A stretch of 64,000 nt of DNA, from NCBI RefSeq assembly GCF_000468755.1, contig NZ_AWEZ01000045.1, positions 186,001-250,000 on the forward strand, read 5' to 3'. Below the pieces are notes generated by a model that had not been told where the DNA came from, made no database searches, and saw only the letters and a list, made by a program, of their open reading frames with translations. Source of the stretch: Olsenella profusa F0195 (lineage in GTDB: Bacteria > Actinomycetota > Coriobacteriia > Coriobacteriales > Atopobiaceae). Each line of letters begins with the position of its first letter. Within the stretch, counting starts at the first letter, position 1. Position numbers and translations under genes: made by a program. Shown in pieces: positions 26,580 to 35,797 of the stretch.

Positions 26580-28076
26580 ATGCTTGGCATCAAGAGATAT
26601 CAGTTCTGGTTCTGCCCCTGCACGCAGGACCTCTATGGCGACGAGGTCCTCGCCCACGTTGCGGAGCACTCCGCCGAGGTCGTCGGTGCCCTCAACGCCA
26701 GCGACGAGGTTCCCTATGAGGTCGTGCTCAAGCCCAACCTGCTGACCTCCGACGTCATCCAGGCCACCTTCGATGCTGCGAACGCCGATGACTCGTGTGC
26801 CGGCATCATCACCTGGGCGCATACCTTCTCGCCGGCAAAGTCCTACATCCACGGCCTGCAGGACCTGAGGAAGCCCCTCTGCCAGTTTGCGACCCAATAC
26901 AATGAGGAGATTCCCTGGGACACCATAGACATGGACTTCATGAACGAGAACCAGGCAGCTCACGGCGAACGCGAGCTGGGCCATATCTTTGCCCGCATGC
27001 GCTGGGCGCACAAGGTGGTCTTTGGACATTGGAGGGATCGTGACGTCCAGGCGGACCTGGGCCGCTGGATGCGTGTCGCCGTTGGCGTCAACGAGAGCCG
27101 TGCCATCCGCGTGTGCCGCTTTGCGGACACCATGCGCAACGTGGCAGTGACCGACGGCGACAAGGTCGAGGCCGAGGTCAGGCTGGGGTGGACCGTTGAC
27201 GCCTGGCCTGTGAACGACCTCGTCCCCTATGTCGAATCCGTCCTTGATGCCGAGGCAAAGGCCCTTGCCGACGAGTACTACGAGACCTATGACCTTGTGC
27301 TCGATGGTCGCGATCCCAAGGAGTTCCGCCGTCACGTCGAGGTGCAGGCGGCCCAGGAGATTGGCATCGAGCGCTTCCTGACGGAGCACGACTACAATGC
27401 CTTCTCCGACCACTTCGGCGACCTTGGGGCCCTCAGGCAGCTCCCGTCCCTGGCCGTACAGCGCCTCATGCAGAAGGGGTTTGGCTTTGGCCCCGAGGGC
27501 GACTGGAAGACGCCCGCCCTGGTTCGCCTCATGAAGGTCATGACGGCCGGCATGAAGGGCGCTCGCGGCTCTGCGTTGATGGAGGACTACACCTACAACC
27601 TGGTCAGAGGCAAGGAGGGCATCCTCGAGTCCCACATGGCAGAGGTCGATCCCTCCGTTGCGGAGGGGAGGATCGCCATGCGCGTGACCCCACTCTCCAT
27701 GGGCGAGCGCGAGGACCCCGCACGCCTCATCTTCACGGGAAAGACGGGGCCTGCCATCGCCACGTCCCTCGTTGACATGGGCAACCGCTTCCGCCTCATC
27801 ATTCAGGACGTCGATTGCAAGAAGGTCGAGAGGCCCATGCCCCTGCTGCCGACCGGCACCCTGTTCTGGGAGCCTCGCCCCAACCTCAGGGTGGGTACCA
27901 CGGCCTGGATCTATGCGGGCGGCGCCCACCATACGGCCATGTCCTTCGATCTCTCTGCCGATCAGATGGCCGACTGGGCGGAGCTCATGGGCATCGAGCC
28001 CGTCATCATCGACGCCAACACCAACCTGCGCGACTTTCAGCGCGACCTCAAGTTGGGCGAGATCTGCTACCGCTAG
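26580..28076 (+). CDS. araA: L-arabinose isomerase
   Basis: Interconverts L-arabinose and L-ribulose using a divalent metal. The 498-residue length fits the family. Sequence signs are an early CPCTQDLYG, the ITWAHTFSPAKSYI segment, QFATQYNEEIPWD, MEDYTYNL, and a late GGAHHTAMS containing a metal-binding His. AGGAGG lies 7 bases before the ATG at 26580, so the shorter start is favoured over 26559. Context with a pentose-type importer and a ribulokinase-like gene supports arabinose use. No araD is present here. Confidence 0.93.
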   Translation: MLGIKRYQFWFCPCTQDLYGDEVLAHVAEHSAEVVGALNASDEVPYEVVLKPNLLTSDVIQATFDAANADDSCAGIITWAHTFSPAKSYIHGLQDLRKPLCQFATQYNEEIPWDTIDMDFMNENQAAHGERELGHIFARMRWAHKVVFGHWRDRDVQADLGRWMRVAVGVNESRAIRVCRFADTMRNVAVTDGDKVEAEVRLGWTVDAWPVNDLVPYVESVLDAEAKALADEYYETYDLVLDGRDPKEFRRHVEVQAAQEIGIERFLTEHDYNAFSDHFGDLGALRQLPSLAVQRLMQKGFGFGPEGDWKTPALVRLMKVMTAGMKGARGSALMEDYTYNLVRGKEGILESHMAEVDPSVAEGRIAMRVTPLSMGEREDPARLIFTGKTGPAIATSLVDMGNRFRLIIQDVDCKKVERPMPLLPTGTLFWEPRPNLRVGTTAWIYAGGAHHTAMSFDLSADQMADWAELMGIEPVIIDANTNLRDFQRDLKLGEICYR

Positions 28077-28162
28077 GCCCTGGATCGCTCGCATGGCGGC
28101 TTGAGCACATCCCCGGCCGCGCTCCCCCCTGGGACGCGGTCCCTTCCACAAGGAGGAGGACT

Positions 28163-29770
28163 ATGGCACGAGGCAGTCAGGACATCAAGTACGACCTCGA
28201 CGCGGGCACGTGCGTTCTCGGCTTGGAGTACGGCTCCACGCGCATCAAGGCGGTGCTCATCGACTCTGCCAACGAACCAGTGGCCATAGGCACCTTCGAC
28301 TGGCAAAACAGCTTTGACGGCACCTACTGGACCTACCCTGAAAAGGAGCTGCTGGGTGGCATGCAAGCCGCCTACGCCTCCCTCAAGGCGGATGTCAAGG
28401 CTCGTTACGGGATGACGCTCCGCCGCATCGGGGCCATGGGCATCTCGGCCATGATGCATGGGTACCTGCCCTTTGACGCCGAGGGCACGCTGCTGGTTCC
28501 CTTTCGCACCTGGCGCAACACGACTGCGGCCCAGGCGGCCCGCGAGCTGTCCGACCTCCTTCGGTTCCATGTGCCCGAGCGCTGGAGCGTCAGCCACTTC
28601 TATCAGGCGGTGCTTGATGGGGAGGCGCATGTGCCGCACGTCTCCTTCCTCACGACGCTCGCGGGGTATGCCCATTGGAGGCTTACGGGCAAGCGGGTGC
28701 TTTCCGTTGGTGACGCCTCGGGCATGTTCCCCATCGACTCCCTCACCAGGGACTACGATGCAGCGATGCTGGACAGCCTTGACAGGGCCCTGGCCCAGAG
28801 GGGGGTCAGGAAGAGCTTCGGGGATCTGCTGCCCGAGGTACTGACTGCGGGGTCAGAGGCGGGGCGCCTGAGCGATGCGGGCGCACACCTCCTGGATGTG
28901 GGGGGTGACCTCGAGGCGGGCTGTCCCCTCTGTCCACCGGAGGGAGACGCCGGCACCGGTATGATGGCCACGAACTCCGTCGCCCGGCGTACGGGCAACG
29001 TGTCCGCAGGCACGTCGGTTTTCTCGATGGTGGTGTTGGAGCATCCCCTCAGGGATGCGACGCTGTCCCAGATCGACCTGGTGGCGACGCCCGTTGGCGA
29101 TCCCGTTGCGATGATTCACTGCAACAACTGCACGTCCGACATAAACGACTGGGTCGAGCTCCTGATGGACTACTCCCAGACCATGGGAACCCCCGTGGAC
29201 AGGGGCGACGTCTACACCACGCTCTTCAATGCGGCGCTTGGCGCCGACAGGGACGCGGGTGGCCTCGTGAGCCTGCCGTTCGTTTCCGGAGAGACGGTCA
29301 TGGGCGTGCGGACGGGCCACCCGCTCTTCATGCGCAAGCGAAACGCACGCTTCACCATCGCGAACTTCATGCGCATGAACGTCATGGCCGCCTTCGGGGC
29401 GCTTGCGGTAGGCCATGAGGCCCTCAAGGCCGAGGACGTGCGGATCGACAGGCTCTATGCGCATGGTGGCATGTTCAAGACGCCCGGGGTCGCCCAGACG
29501 ATCCTCGCGGCCGCGCTTGACGTGCCCGTGACCGTGATGGCGACGGCAGGGGAGGGCGGTGCCTGGGGTCAGGCGCTAGCCGCATCCTACATGCTCAATG
29601 GGGGAGAGGGAGAGTCTCTCGCCGACTTCCTGTCCCGGCGCGTCTTCTCGAACATGGCGAGCGTCACGATTGGGCCCGACGCGGACGATGTGGCGGGTTA
29701 CAGGACCTTTCTGAAGGACTTCACGAAGGGCAACGAGGTCGAGAAGGCCGCCGAACGACACTTTGCCTGA
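28163..29770 (+). CDS. FGGY-family carbohydrate kinase, probable L-ribulokinase
   Basis: Phosphorylates a ketopentose, most likely L-ribulose made by the isomerase encoded 86 bases upstream. The 535-residue protein has the ASKHA phosphate motifs: LGLEYGSTRIKAVLID at about residues 19-34, ATNSVARRTGNVSAGTS mid-protein for ATP, and AHGGMFKTPGVAQ for the adenosine site. The ATG at 28163 follows AGGAGGAGGA. FGGY members with this layout lie beside araA in several Gram-positive bacteria. The exact sugar is inferred from context, so no symbol is given. Confidence 0.85.
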   Translation: MARGSQDIKYDLDAGTCVLGLEYGSTRIKAVLIDSANEPVAIGTFDWQNSFDGTYWTYPEKELLGGMQAAYASLKADVKARYGMTLRRIGAMGISAMMHGYLPFDAEGTLLVPFRTWRNTTAAQAARELSDLLRFHVPERWSVSHFYQAVLDGEAHVPHVSFLTTLAGYAHWRLTGKRVLSVGDASGMFPIDSLTRDYDAAMLDSLDRALAQRGVRKSFGDLLPEVLTAGSEAGRLSDAGAHLLDVGGDLEAGCPLCPPEGDAGTGMMATNSVARRTGNVSAGTSVFSMVVLEHPLRDATLSQIDLVATPVGDPVAMIHCNNCTSDINDWVELLMDYSQTMGTPVDRGDVYTTLFNAALGADRDAGGLVSLPFVSGETVMGVRTGHPLFMRKRNARFTIANFMRMNVMAAFGALAVGHEALKAEDVRIDRLYAHGGMFKTPGVAQTILAAALDVPVTVMATAGEGGAWGQALAASYMLNGGEGESLADFLSRRVFSNMASVTIGPDADDVAGYRTFLKDFTKGNEVEKAAERHFA

Positions 29771-29795
29771 GGCCGACTCGTCACAGGCTCGTGTG

Positions 29796-30794
29796 CTAGA
29801 GGGTTCTCACGCTGTCCCGTTCGACGAACGAGGTCGAGATGTGGGTTGTGCACACAAAGCTCTGGGGGCTCTTGACCTGTGCCATGAGCTTCTGTACGGC
29901 CATGATCCCCATGTCGTGCTTGGGAACGTGGATCGTCGTGAGGGCGGGAAGCATGACGGTGGCAATGGGCAGGTCGTCGAAGCCCACCAGCGAGACATCC
30001 TCGGGGACGCGGATGCCTCGCTCGAGCAGGGCGCGCATCATGCCACAGGCCATGACGTCATTTTCAGCGAAGAACGCCGTCGGGAGCTCGGGGTTGGTGT
30101 CCAGCCACCTCTTGGAGTCCCGATAGGCCAGGGAGAGCGTGGTGCCCACGGTCACGCGGTACCTGTCCTCAAAGGACAGGCCGACCTCGGCGAGGGCATG
30201 CCTGCAGCCTCGCTCGCGCAGGGGGAAGTTGCGGATGACGGGGTCGCCCTTGAGGTAGCCGATGTGCTCGTGCCCGTGGGAGATGAGGTAGCGCACCGCA
30301 CGGTACGAGGAGCTCTCGTTCGAGATGACGATGGACTCGATGAAGTCGTGGTAGCACCAACCGTCAACGATGACGAGTGGAACGGATGGGCTGTGAAGCG
30401 GCCTGTAGTCCTCCTCGTCCATCTCGGTTCCCAAGAGGACGATGCCCGAACCGACATCCTGGCACAGCCGTCGCATCTGCAGGGAGGAGTCGGGATCGCT
30501 CAGGTCTATGGTCACATAGCCCGTGCCCAGGCCATTCTTTCGGGCCTCACGCTCGACGCCATTGATGACCGCAGGATGGAAGTCCGACTCGTCGAGGACG
30601 AGGCCGCTTTTTCGGACGATCACGAACTGGATGCGCGTGAGACGGCTTGGGAGGTTGTATCTCAGCCTTTGCGCAGCGCTGAGGATGGCCTTGGAGGTCT
30701 CTCGCCTCACGCCGTGCTTATGGTTGAGTGCGTTGGAGACCGTTGCCGGCGAGAAGCCGGTCTCTCTGGCTATGTCGCGGATCGAGACGCCCAT
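29796..30794 (-). CDS. LacI/GalR-family transcriptional regulator
   Basis: DNA-binding repressor of 332 residues. The helix-turn-helix SIRDIARETGFSPATVSNAL lies at residues 4-23, followed by the hinge and a periplasmic-binding-like sensor domain (from about residue 58) that binds a sugar effector. It ends with the usual TTHISTSFVERDSVRTL-type tail. The gene is convergent with the kinase gene (25-base gap) and probably regulates the arabinose operon. Its own promoter overlaps a LacI-like AAACGTTT site, which suggests autoregulation. Confidence 0.93.
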   Translation of the reverse strand: MGVSIRDIARETGFSPATVSNALNHKHGVRRETSKAILSAAQRLRYNLPSRLTRIQFVIVRKSGLVLDESDFHPAVINGVEREARKNGLGTGYVTIDLSDPDSSLQMRRLCQDVGSGIVLLGTEMDEEDYRPLHSPSVPLVIVDGWCYHDFIESIVISNESSSYRAVRYLISHGHEHIGYLKGDPVIRNFPLRERGCRHALAEVGLSFEDRYRVTVGTTLSLAYRDSKRWLDTNPELPTAFFAENDVMACGMMRALLERGIRVPEDVSLVGFDDLPIATVMLPALTTIHVPKHDMGIMAVQKLMAQVKSPQSFVCTTHISTSFVERDSVRTL

Positions 30795-30807
30795 AATTCA
30801 GTCCAAA

Positions 30808-30821
30808 AAACGTTTATATCA
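30808..30821 (-). promoter_or_regulatory. lacI-type gene promoter (extended -10) with overlapping operator
   Basis: Reading the minus strand, TG-A-TATAAA (30821-30813) is an extended -10 element 19 bases before the start codon. It overlaps the palindrome AAACGTTT at 30808-30815, which has the central CG typical of LacI-family operators. Occupation by the regulator would block its own promoter. Confidence 0.45.
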
Positions 30822-30888
30822 GTGTTTACTACACTGTACCCTATCGAGCGGAGCAGGCCCGCGGCATCGAAGGCCCACGGCTCGTGCC

Positions 30889-31938
30889 CTAGTACACCAT
30901 GCCCATGACCTCGCGCACCTCGTCGAGCGTCCTGGTGGCAATCTCGTTGGCACGGCGGTTGCCGTCATGGATCACGTCCCTGACGTAGTCCAGGTCGCCC
31001 TCGTACTGGTGGCGCCGCTCGCGGATGGGGGCGAAGCAGTCATTCACGGCCTGCGTCACGTACTGCTTGAGCTGACCGGCACCGCCCCCACCGATCTCCG
31101 CGGCAATGTCTGCGGGGTCGCGGCTGGTACAGATGCCGGCAGTGGTGAGCAGTGCGGACACGCCGGGACGGTTCTCGGGATCGAACGTGATGGTGCGCTC
31201 GGAGTCGGTCTTGGACTTCCTGATGAGCCTGGCCGTCTCCTCTGGCGTCATGCTGATGGAGATGGCGTTGCCATAGCTCTTGCTCATCTTGCGGCCGTCG
31301 AGGCCGGGGATGAGCGGCGTCGACGTGAGGAGGCCCGCCACGTCGGGGAAGACCCTGCCATAGCGCTCGTTGAAGCGGCGGGCGATCCTTGCCGCCATCT
31401 CGATGTGGGGGAGCTGGTCGCGTCCCACCGGCACGATGTTGCCCTTGCAGAACAGGATGTCGCAGGCCTGGTGCACGGGGTAGGTGAGCAGGAGTCCCGT
31501 GAGGGCGTGGCCAGACGCCGCCTGCTCGGCCTTGACGGTGGGGTTGCGCCTCATCTCCGTCTCGGTCACGAGCGAGAGGAACGGCAGCATGAGCTGGTTT
31601 GCCGCCGGCACGGCAGAGTGCGTGAAGATCATGGTCCTGGCGGGGTCGATGCCACAGGCGAGGTAGTCCATGACCATGTTATAGACGTTGTCCCGGACGT
31701 GTTCGGTGGTGTCACGGTCGGTGATGACCTGGTAGTCCGCGATGATGATGCTGGTGCTGACGCCCAGGTCCTGCAGGCGAACGCGCTCCTTGATGGTGCC
31801 AAAGTAGTGGCCAAGATGGAGTCGTCCGGTGGGACGGTCGCCCGTGAGCACGCGGTACCTGTCGGGGTTGGCCCCGAGGTCGTCCCGGATCTGGTTGCTG
31901 CGGCGCAATGCCGCCTCGTAGCTGCCCTCGTTTGGCAT
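30889..31938 (-). CDS. trpS: Tryptophanyl-tRNA synthetase
   Basis: Charges tRNA-Trp with tryptophan. The 349-residue product has the class I signatures RPTGRLHLGHY at about residues 35-45 (HIGH-type) and GRKMSKS near 215. It also has the dimer-contact and Trp-binding segments DYQVITDRD and VPVGRDQ. It belongs to the longer TrpRS group seen in high-GC Gram-positives and clostridia. The LacI regulator gene lies 94 bases downstream on the same strand and the metalloprotease gene 66 bases upstream. Confidence 0.96.
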   Translation of the reverse strand: MPNEGSYEAALRRSNQIRDDLGANPDRYRVLTGDRPTGRLHLGHYFGTIKERVRLQDLGVSTSIIIADYQVITDRDTTEHVRDNVYNMVMDYLACGIDPARTMIFTHSAVPAANQLMLPFLSLVTETEMRRNPTVKAEQAASGHALTGLLLTYPVHQACDILFCKGNIVPVGRDQLPHIEMAARIARRFNERYGRVFPDVAGLLTSTPLIPGLDGRKMSKSYGNAISISMTPEETARLIRKSKTDSERTITFDPENRPGVSALLTTAGICTSRDPADIAAEIGGGGAGQLKQYVTQAVNDCFAPIRERRHQYEGDLDYVRDVIHDGNRRANEIATRTLDEVREVMGMVY

Positions 31939-32004
31939 GTATGCTCCTCGTCATCCGATGTGCGACGCTCCCCATGATACGGCACCGGAGGCAGCGATGC
32001 GCCC

Positions 32005-32694
32005 TCATCGCTGCGGGGGATCGTCGCGCAGCCGGGCGCGCGCCTCGCTCCAATGGGGATGGTATTGGCCCATGAGCCTGTAGAAGTTCTGGTTGTGGCT
32101 GGGTTCAAGCAGGTGGCAGAGCTCGTGGACGACCACGGACTCCAGGCAGGGGGGCTCGCGGTAGGCCAGCTCAAGGTTGATGGTGATGTCGCCCGTGCGT
32201 ACGTTGCAGGAACCCCAGCGGCTCGTCATGCGACGTATGCGCGTGCGTGCGTGACGTACGTCCATCGCGCGCTCATACCGATAGAAGAGCTCCTTGAGCC
32301 TGTCCGCGAGCATGCGCTTGGCCAGCGCGTCGACGGTGGCGCGGACGCCGTCCACGTACGGGCTCCCCTCGGGGAGACCCACCCACAGCACATCCCCATC
32401 CAATCGCGCGAGGCGGCGTGGCGCCACCTGAACCGAGAGGACGTACGTGGTTCCGAGCAGGACTATGCGGCTACCATTCTGCCAGCGCGTTCGCTCGTGC
32501 AGGGAGCGGTCCCTCATCTCCCGAAGTCGCCCGTCAATCCAATCGGCGCGCCCCATCACCATGCGCTCAAGGTCTTGCGCACCCACGCGCAGAGGCGCGC
32601 TGATGCGGAGCGTGCCGTCGGGACGCACGCGCATGTTGATGTGGCGCACGCCGCCACGATGGAGCGCTACGTCATAGGGGCCCATGCGAACCAT
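32005..32694 (-). CDS. YgjP-like (SprT-related) zinc metallopeptidase domain protein
   Basis: Predicted zinc hydrolase of the DUF45/YgjP group (229 residues from this start). The metal site HELCHLLEPSHNQNFY near the C-terminus gives HExxH-like ligands with a third His, and RMTSRWGSC, just before it, is the other family hallmark. There is no signal peptide. The start is uncertain: ATG codons at 32754, 32727 and 32694 all lack a strong ribosome site, and 32694 is chosen because family similarity begins there. Cellular role is not established. Confidence 0.75.
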   Translation of the reverse strand: MVRMGPYDVALHRGGVRHINMRVRPDGTLRISAPLRVGAQDLERMVMGRADWIDGRLREMRDRSLHERTRWQNGSRIVLLGTTYVLSVQVAPRRLARLDGDVLWVGLPEGSPYVDGVRATVDALAKRMLADRLKELFYRYERAMDVRHARTRIRRMTSRWGSCNVRTGDITINLELAYREPPCLESVVVHELCHLLEPSHNQNFYRLMGQYHPHWSEARARLRDDPPQR

Positions 32695-32825
32695 GCGCTC
32701 GCGCTCTGTCCCACCACATGCGACCATTGACCATCTTTTCGTGTGCTTCGCCATTTGACAGAACTTTGATCAGGAGTCTAGGCTATCGTAGCCTCAGTTG
32801 TTTTGTACATTGCGTAGGAGATGGG

Positions 32826-33440
32826 ATGATGGCAAGCTCTCGGGGTGAGGACGCCAGCAAGGATGCGTTGCGTAATGGTTACATCACTGCGTGCGATGGC
32901 CTTTCGTCCCGCATACGCAAGCGTATGGACAGCGAGCTTCTCGTCCATCTGATCAACCTCTCCGAACTGCGCCGTGCGCATGTGCTCTTGGGCTATGTCC
33001 CCTATCGCGGCGAGGTCGATTGCATGCCCGTCATGGAGGACGCCCTCTCTCGGGGCGTTGCCGTCGGGTTGCCCAAGGCAACCAACGACGAGCGGTCGCT
33101 GAGGTTTGTGCGGGTGGACTCCCTCTCCCATCTCAGGCGGGGCCCTCGTGGCTTCCTCGAGCCGCACCCACGTCACAGTGAGCCTCTGGACACGAACGAC
33201 AGGGAGTCGGTCTGCCTCGTGCCCGGTCTGGTCTTTGACGCGCGCGGCTATCGCATAGGCTACGGCGCAGGCTACTATGACAACTTCCTGAGGTGGTATC
33301 CCGGACTTAAGGTGGGCGTCGCCCGCAGCCTGCAGGTAAGCGGGAGCCCCCTTCCCATAGAAGCGCACGACGTGCCCGTCGACACGCTCGTGAGCGATGC
33401 CGCCATCTGGCAGTGCCGCAGGGAGCACGATCTGGCCTAG
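32826..33440 (+). CDS. 5-formyltetrahydrofolate cyclo-ligase
   Basis: Converts 5-formyl-THF to 5,10-methenyl-THF with ATP, recycling a storage or inhibitory folate. In about 204 residues it shows the phosphate/metal motif VPGLVFDARGYRIGYGAG followed by YYDNFL, the family signature. AGGAG lies just before two adjacent ATGs at 32826 and 32829; either may be used. Its stop codon overlaps that of the convergent dehydroquinase gene (shared CTAG). The flanking genes show no functional link. Confidence 0.9.
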   Translation: MMASSRGEDASKDALRNGYITACDGLSSRIRKRMDSELLVHLINLSELRRAHVLLGYVPYRGEVDCMPVMEDALSRGVAVGLPKATNDERSLRFVRVDSLSHLRRGPRGFLEPHPRHSEPLDTNDRESVCLVPGLVFDARGYRIGYGAGYYDNFLRWYPGLKVGVARSLQVSGSPLPIEAHDVPVDTLVSDAAIWQCRREHDLA

Positions 33441-34396
33441 CCCCTGCCCGTGTGGGGATGCGGCGTGAGGGGGCTGCCACCCTCCCGTGCGTCCCCCAGA
33501 TGGTCGGCAAGGCTTCTGATGGCGTGCGCATAGCCTTGGATGCCCTCGCCCGCGATGGTCTCGAGACAGGCGGAACGCAGGTAGGAGACCTGTCGAAAGT
33601 CCTCTCGCATATCCACCCGTGAGATGTGAACCTCTATGGTGGGTATCGAGACAGCCCTGAGGGCGTCAAGGAGGGCAACCGAGGTGTGCGTGTACGCTGC
33701 GGGGTTGATGACGATGCCATCAAAGACGCCATAGGCATCCTGGATGGTATCAACGATGTCTCCCTCATGGTTTGACTGGAAGCAGGTGCAGCGAGCGAAC
33801 CCAGCCTCGTGCGCCGTCGTGTGGCACAGTTCGAGGAGGGTGTCAAAGCTCTCGCTACCGTAGAGGTCAGGCTCCCTAATGCCCAGCATGTTGATGTTGG
33901 GGCCGTTCACGACAAGCAGGGCGGGTCGCCCCGTGGGCTCGCCCGCGTCCTCTTCCTCCTCGGCGTCCGCCAGCAGCGACGCAAGGAAGTCCACCTCGTC
34001 ATGGGCGTCGTCCTCGTCGTCCGCATCAAGCGTGGAGGAGACGAGTGTCCCGACGTCCTCCTCGCCATGCGACCCTCGAATGACGCTCACCTTGAGACGA
34101 TGCTCCTGGTTGGCCGGGGCATCCTCGGTGTCCACGCCCCCATTCGTCCCGCAGAGCTGTGACACGGCGTCGTACACGCTGTGCACCGCATTGGGGCCAA
34201 AGACCACCTCTATGCCGCTGTGCCCCCGCTTGGTTATGCCCAGCACGCCAGGGACGTCAAAGAGGGCCGTCTGGTCAACCTTGTCTGGGTCGACGAGTGC
34301 CAGCCTCAGGCGTGTCATGCAGAGCGTGCTGGAGACGACGTTCTGTGCGCCGCCAACGCTTTGGAGCACCTTGCTCGCCACTGCATCCACATCCAT
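33437..34396 (-). CDS. aroQ: PTS EIIB-like domain fused to type II 3-dehydroquinate dehydratase
   Basis: Dehydrates 3-dehydroquinate to 3-dehydroshikimate. The 319-residue protein is about twice the family length. Residues about 3-83 resemble a glucose-family PTS EIIB domain: VGGAQNV, then the phospho-acceptor motif LCMTRLR with Cys26, then PGVLGI and VVFGP. An acidic linker (about 100-157) follows. Residues 159-300 are a complete type II dehydroquinase with NGPNINMLGIREPDLYG at 164-180 (Arg174, Tyr179), NPAAYTHTS at 231-239 and EVHIS at 255-259. The ATG at 34396 has GGAGG 8 bases before it; the ATG at 34414 would place that site inside the gene. It is last in the aromatic operon. Regulation through PTS phosphorylation is inference. 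Confidence 0.88.
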   Translation of the reverse strand: MDVDAVASKVLQSVGGAQNVVSSTLCMTRLRLALVDPDKVDQTALFDVPGVLGITKRGHSGIEVVFGPNAVHSVYDAVSQLCGTNGGVDTEDAPANQEHRLKVSVIRGSHGEEDVGTLVSSTLDADDEDDAHDEVDFLASLLADAEEEEDAGEPTGRPALLVVNGPNINMLGIREPDLYGSESFDTLLELCHTTAHEAGFARCTCFQSNHEGDIVDTIQDAYGVFDGIVINPAAYTHTSVALLDALRAVSIPTIEVHISRVDMREDFRQVSYLRSACLETIAGEGIQGYAHAIRSLADHLGDAREGGSPLTPHPHTGRG

Positions 34397-34492
34397 ACCG
34401 GGCACCTCCGCCATTCATGCGTACCGTCACCGTTCCGAGTATAGGCAGCGCCGCAAAGGTACCTTGTCATACTTTCGGCGAGCGTCGGGGTC

Positions 34493-35797
34493 TCAAAACG
34501 CAGATGAGGGATGGGAGAGGAGTCTCTGTATGAGTTGCGCGTCCGATGCGGCCGACCCCGTGCAGTCGATCGTGACGTCCGCCCATCGCTCGTAGAGGGC
34601 CGTGCGCTCGGCGGCCAGGGCCTCGATGCCCCGCGAGATGGAGAGGGGGCGACCCTCGCTCGAGAGCTCGGCAAGCGGGCGTCTGATGAGAACGATGGTC
34701 GCGTTCTGGTGAAGGAGCCGATAGTTCTCGGGACGCGTGACGATGCCGCCACCACAGGCGATCACCATGCCCGAGCGGGCACCATAGTTGCTGGCGACGG
34801 CAGTCTCGATGGCCCTGAAGGCATCCTCGCCGTCACGCTTGATGATGTCCTCGGGCGATGCCTGCCTGAGCCGGATGGCCTCGTCGAGGTCGACAAAGGG
34901 GCGCCTCATCAGACGGGCCAGGCTCCTGCCCGTGCTGCTCTTCCCTGAGCCAGGCATGCCTATGAGGGCCACGTTGAGGTGGCGTGCGCGCAGGGAGGCG
35001 ACCAGGGCATCCATGCGCTTGCCTGGAATCGTGCCTCCTTGGAAGAGCTCGCTGGATCGGACGGCCTGCCCCACCAGCATGGCAAGGCCCGACTCGCAGG
35101 GGATGCCGCACTCCTCCGCCATGAGGCAGAGCCCCGTGCGCAGGGGGTTGTAGACCACGTCCAGGATGCCGCCGAGATGGGGCAGTCCATCCAGATGGCG
35201 CCTTGAGAGCGGCGAGGCGGGGCAGGTGGGACACATGCCCACGGGCGTTGCGTTGACCACGAGGGTCGTGTCACCCTGTCGCTCGACGAGGGTGTCGTAG
35301 GTGTTCGCGCCCGTGCGGGAGATGACCGTCACGTGGGCGCCGGCATCGGAAAGCGCGGCCTGGACGGCCTGGCTCGCCCCCCCCGATCCCAACACGAGCG
35401 CCCTTGTGCCCGCGAGCGCCCCTTCGGCGGGAGCCCCCCACACGCGACGGGCGAACCTGTCGAGCATCCACGCGAAGCCGGCGTAGTCCGTGTTGTCGGC
35501 ATAGATGCTGCCGTCAGGCCTCCGCACGAGCGTGTTGGCCACACCGAGGCGTCGCGCCCGCACGCTTGCCTCGTCGGCAAGCTCGAAGGCCCTGCGCTTG
35601 TAGGGTATGGTCACGTTGATGCCACGCCAGCTTCCGGCGCGGACGAATGACTCGACGTCCTCGGGCTCACGCTCGAAGAGCTCATAGGGGGCCGACCCCA
35701 GCTCCGTGTGAATGGCTGGCGACCAACTGTGCCCCAGCGTACGACCCAGAAGGCCAAAGGGCGCATCCACTTGGGACGATGGGCTCTCGGCGGGCAT
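34493..35797 (-). CDS. aroE: Shikimate dehydrogenase-shikimate kinase fusion
   Basis: Two consecutive shikimate-pathway enzymes in one 434-residue chain. Residues 1-270 are AroE: GHSWSPAIH at 22-30 binds shikimate, with catalytic Lys67 (NVTIPYK), Asp104 (DNTD) and the NADPH loop GSGGASQA at 137-144. Residues 275-434 are AroK: P-loop GMPGSGKSS at 280-288, VDLDEAI at 302-308 and ACGGGIV. The chain would reduce dehydroshikimate and phosphorylate shikimate in sequence. Its ATG overlaps the pheA stop (ATGA). The aroQ gene follows after 96 bases. Confidence 0.95.
   Translation of the reverse strand: MPAESPSSQVDAPFGLLGRTLGHSWSPAIHTELGSAPYELFEREPEDVESFVRAGSWRGINVTIPYKRRAFELADEASVRARRLGVANTLVRRPDGSIYADNTDYAGFAWMLDRFARRVWGAPAEGALAGTRALVLGSGGASQAVQAALSDAGAHVTVISRTGANTYDTLVERQGDTTLVVNATPVGMCPTCPASPLSRRHLDGLPHLGGILDVVYNPLRTGLCLMAEECGIPCESGLAMLVGQAVRSSELFQGGTIPGKRMDALVASLRARHLNVALIGMPGSGKSSTGRSLARLMRRPFVDLDEAIRLRQASPEDIIKRDGEDAFRAIETAVASNYGARSGMVIACGGGIVTRPENYRLLHQNATIVLIRRPLAELSSEGRPLSISRGIEALAAERTALYERWADVTIDCTGSAASDAQLIQRLLSHPSSAF

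Noticed and set aside
32755-32790. TTGACA at 32755 as a promoter for the formyl-THF cyclo-ligase
   Set aside because: The -35 match is perfect, but no acceptable -10 box lies 16-18 bases downstream.
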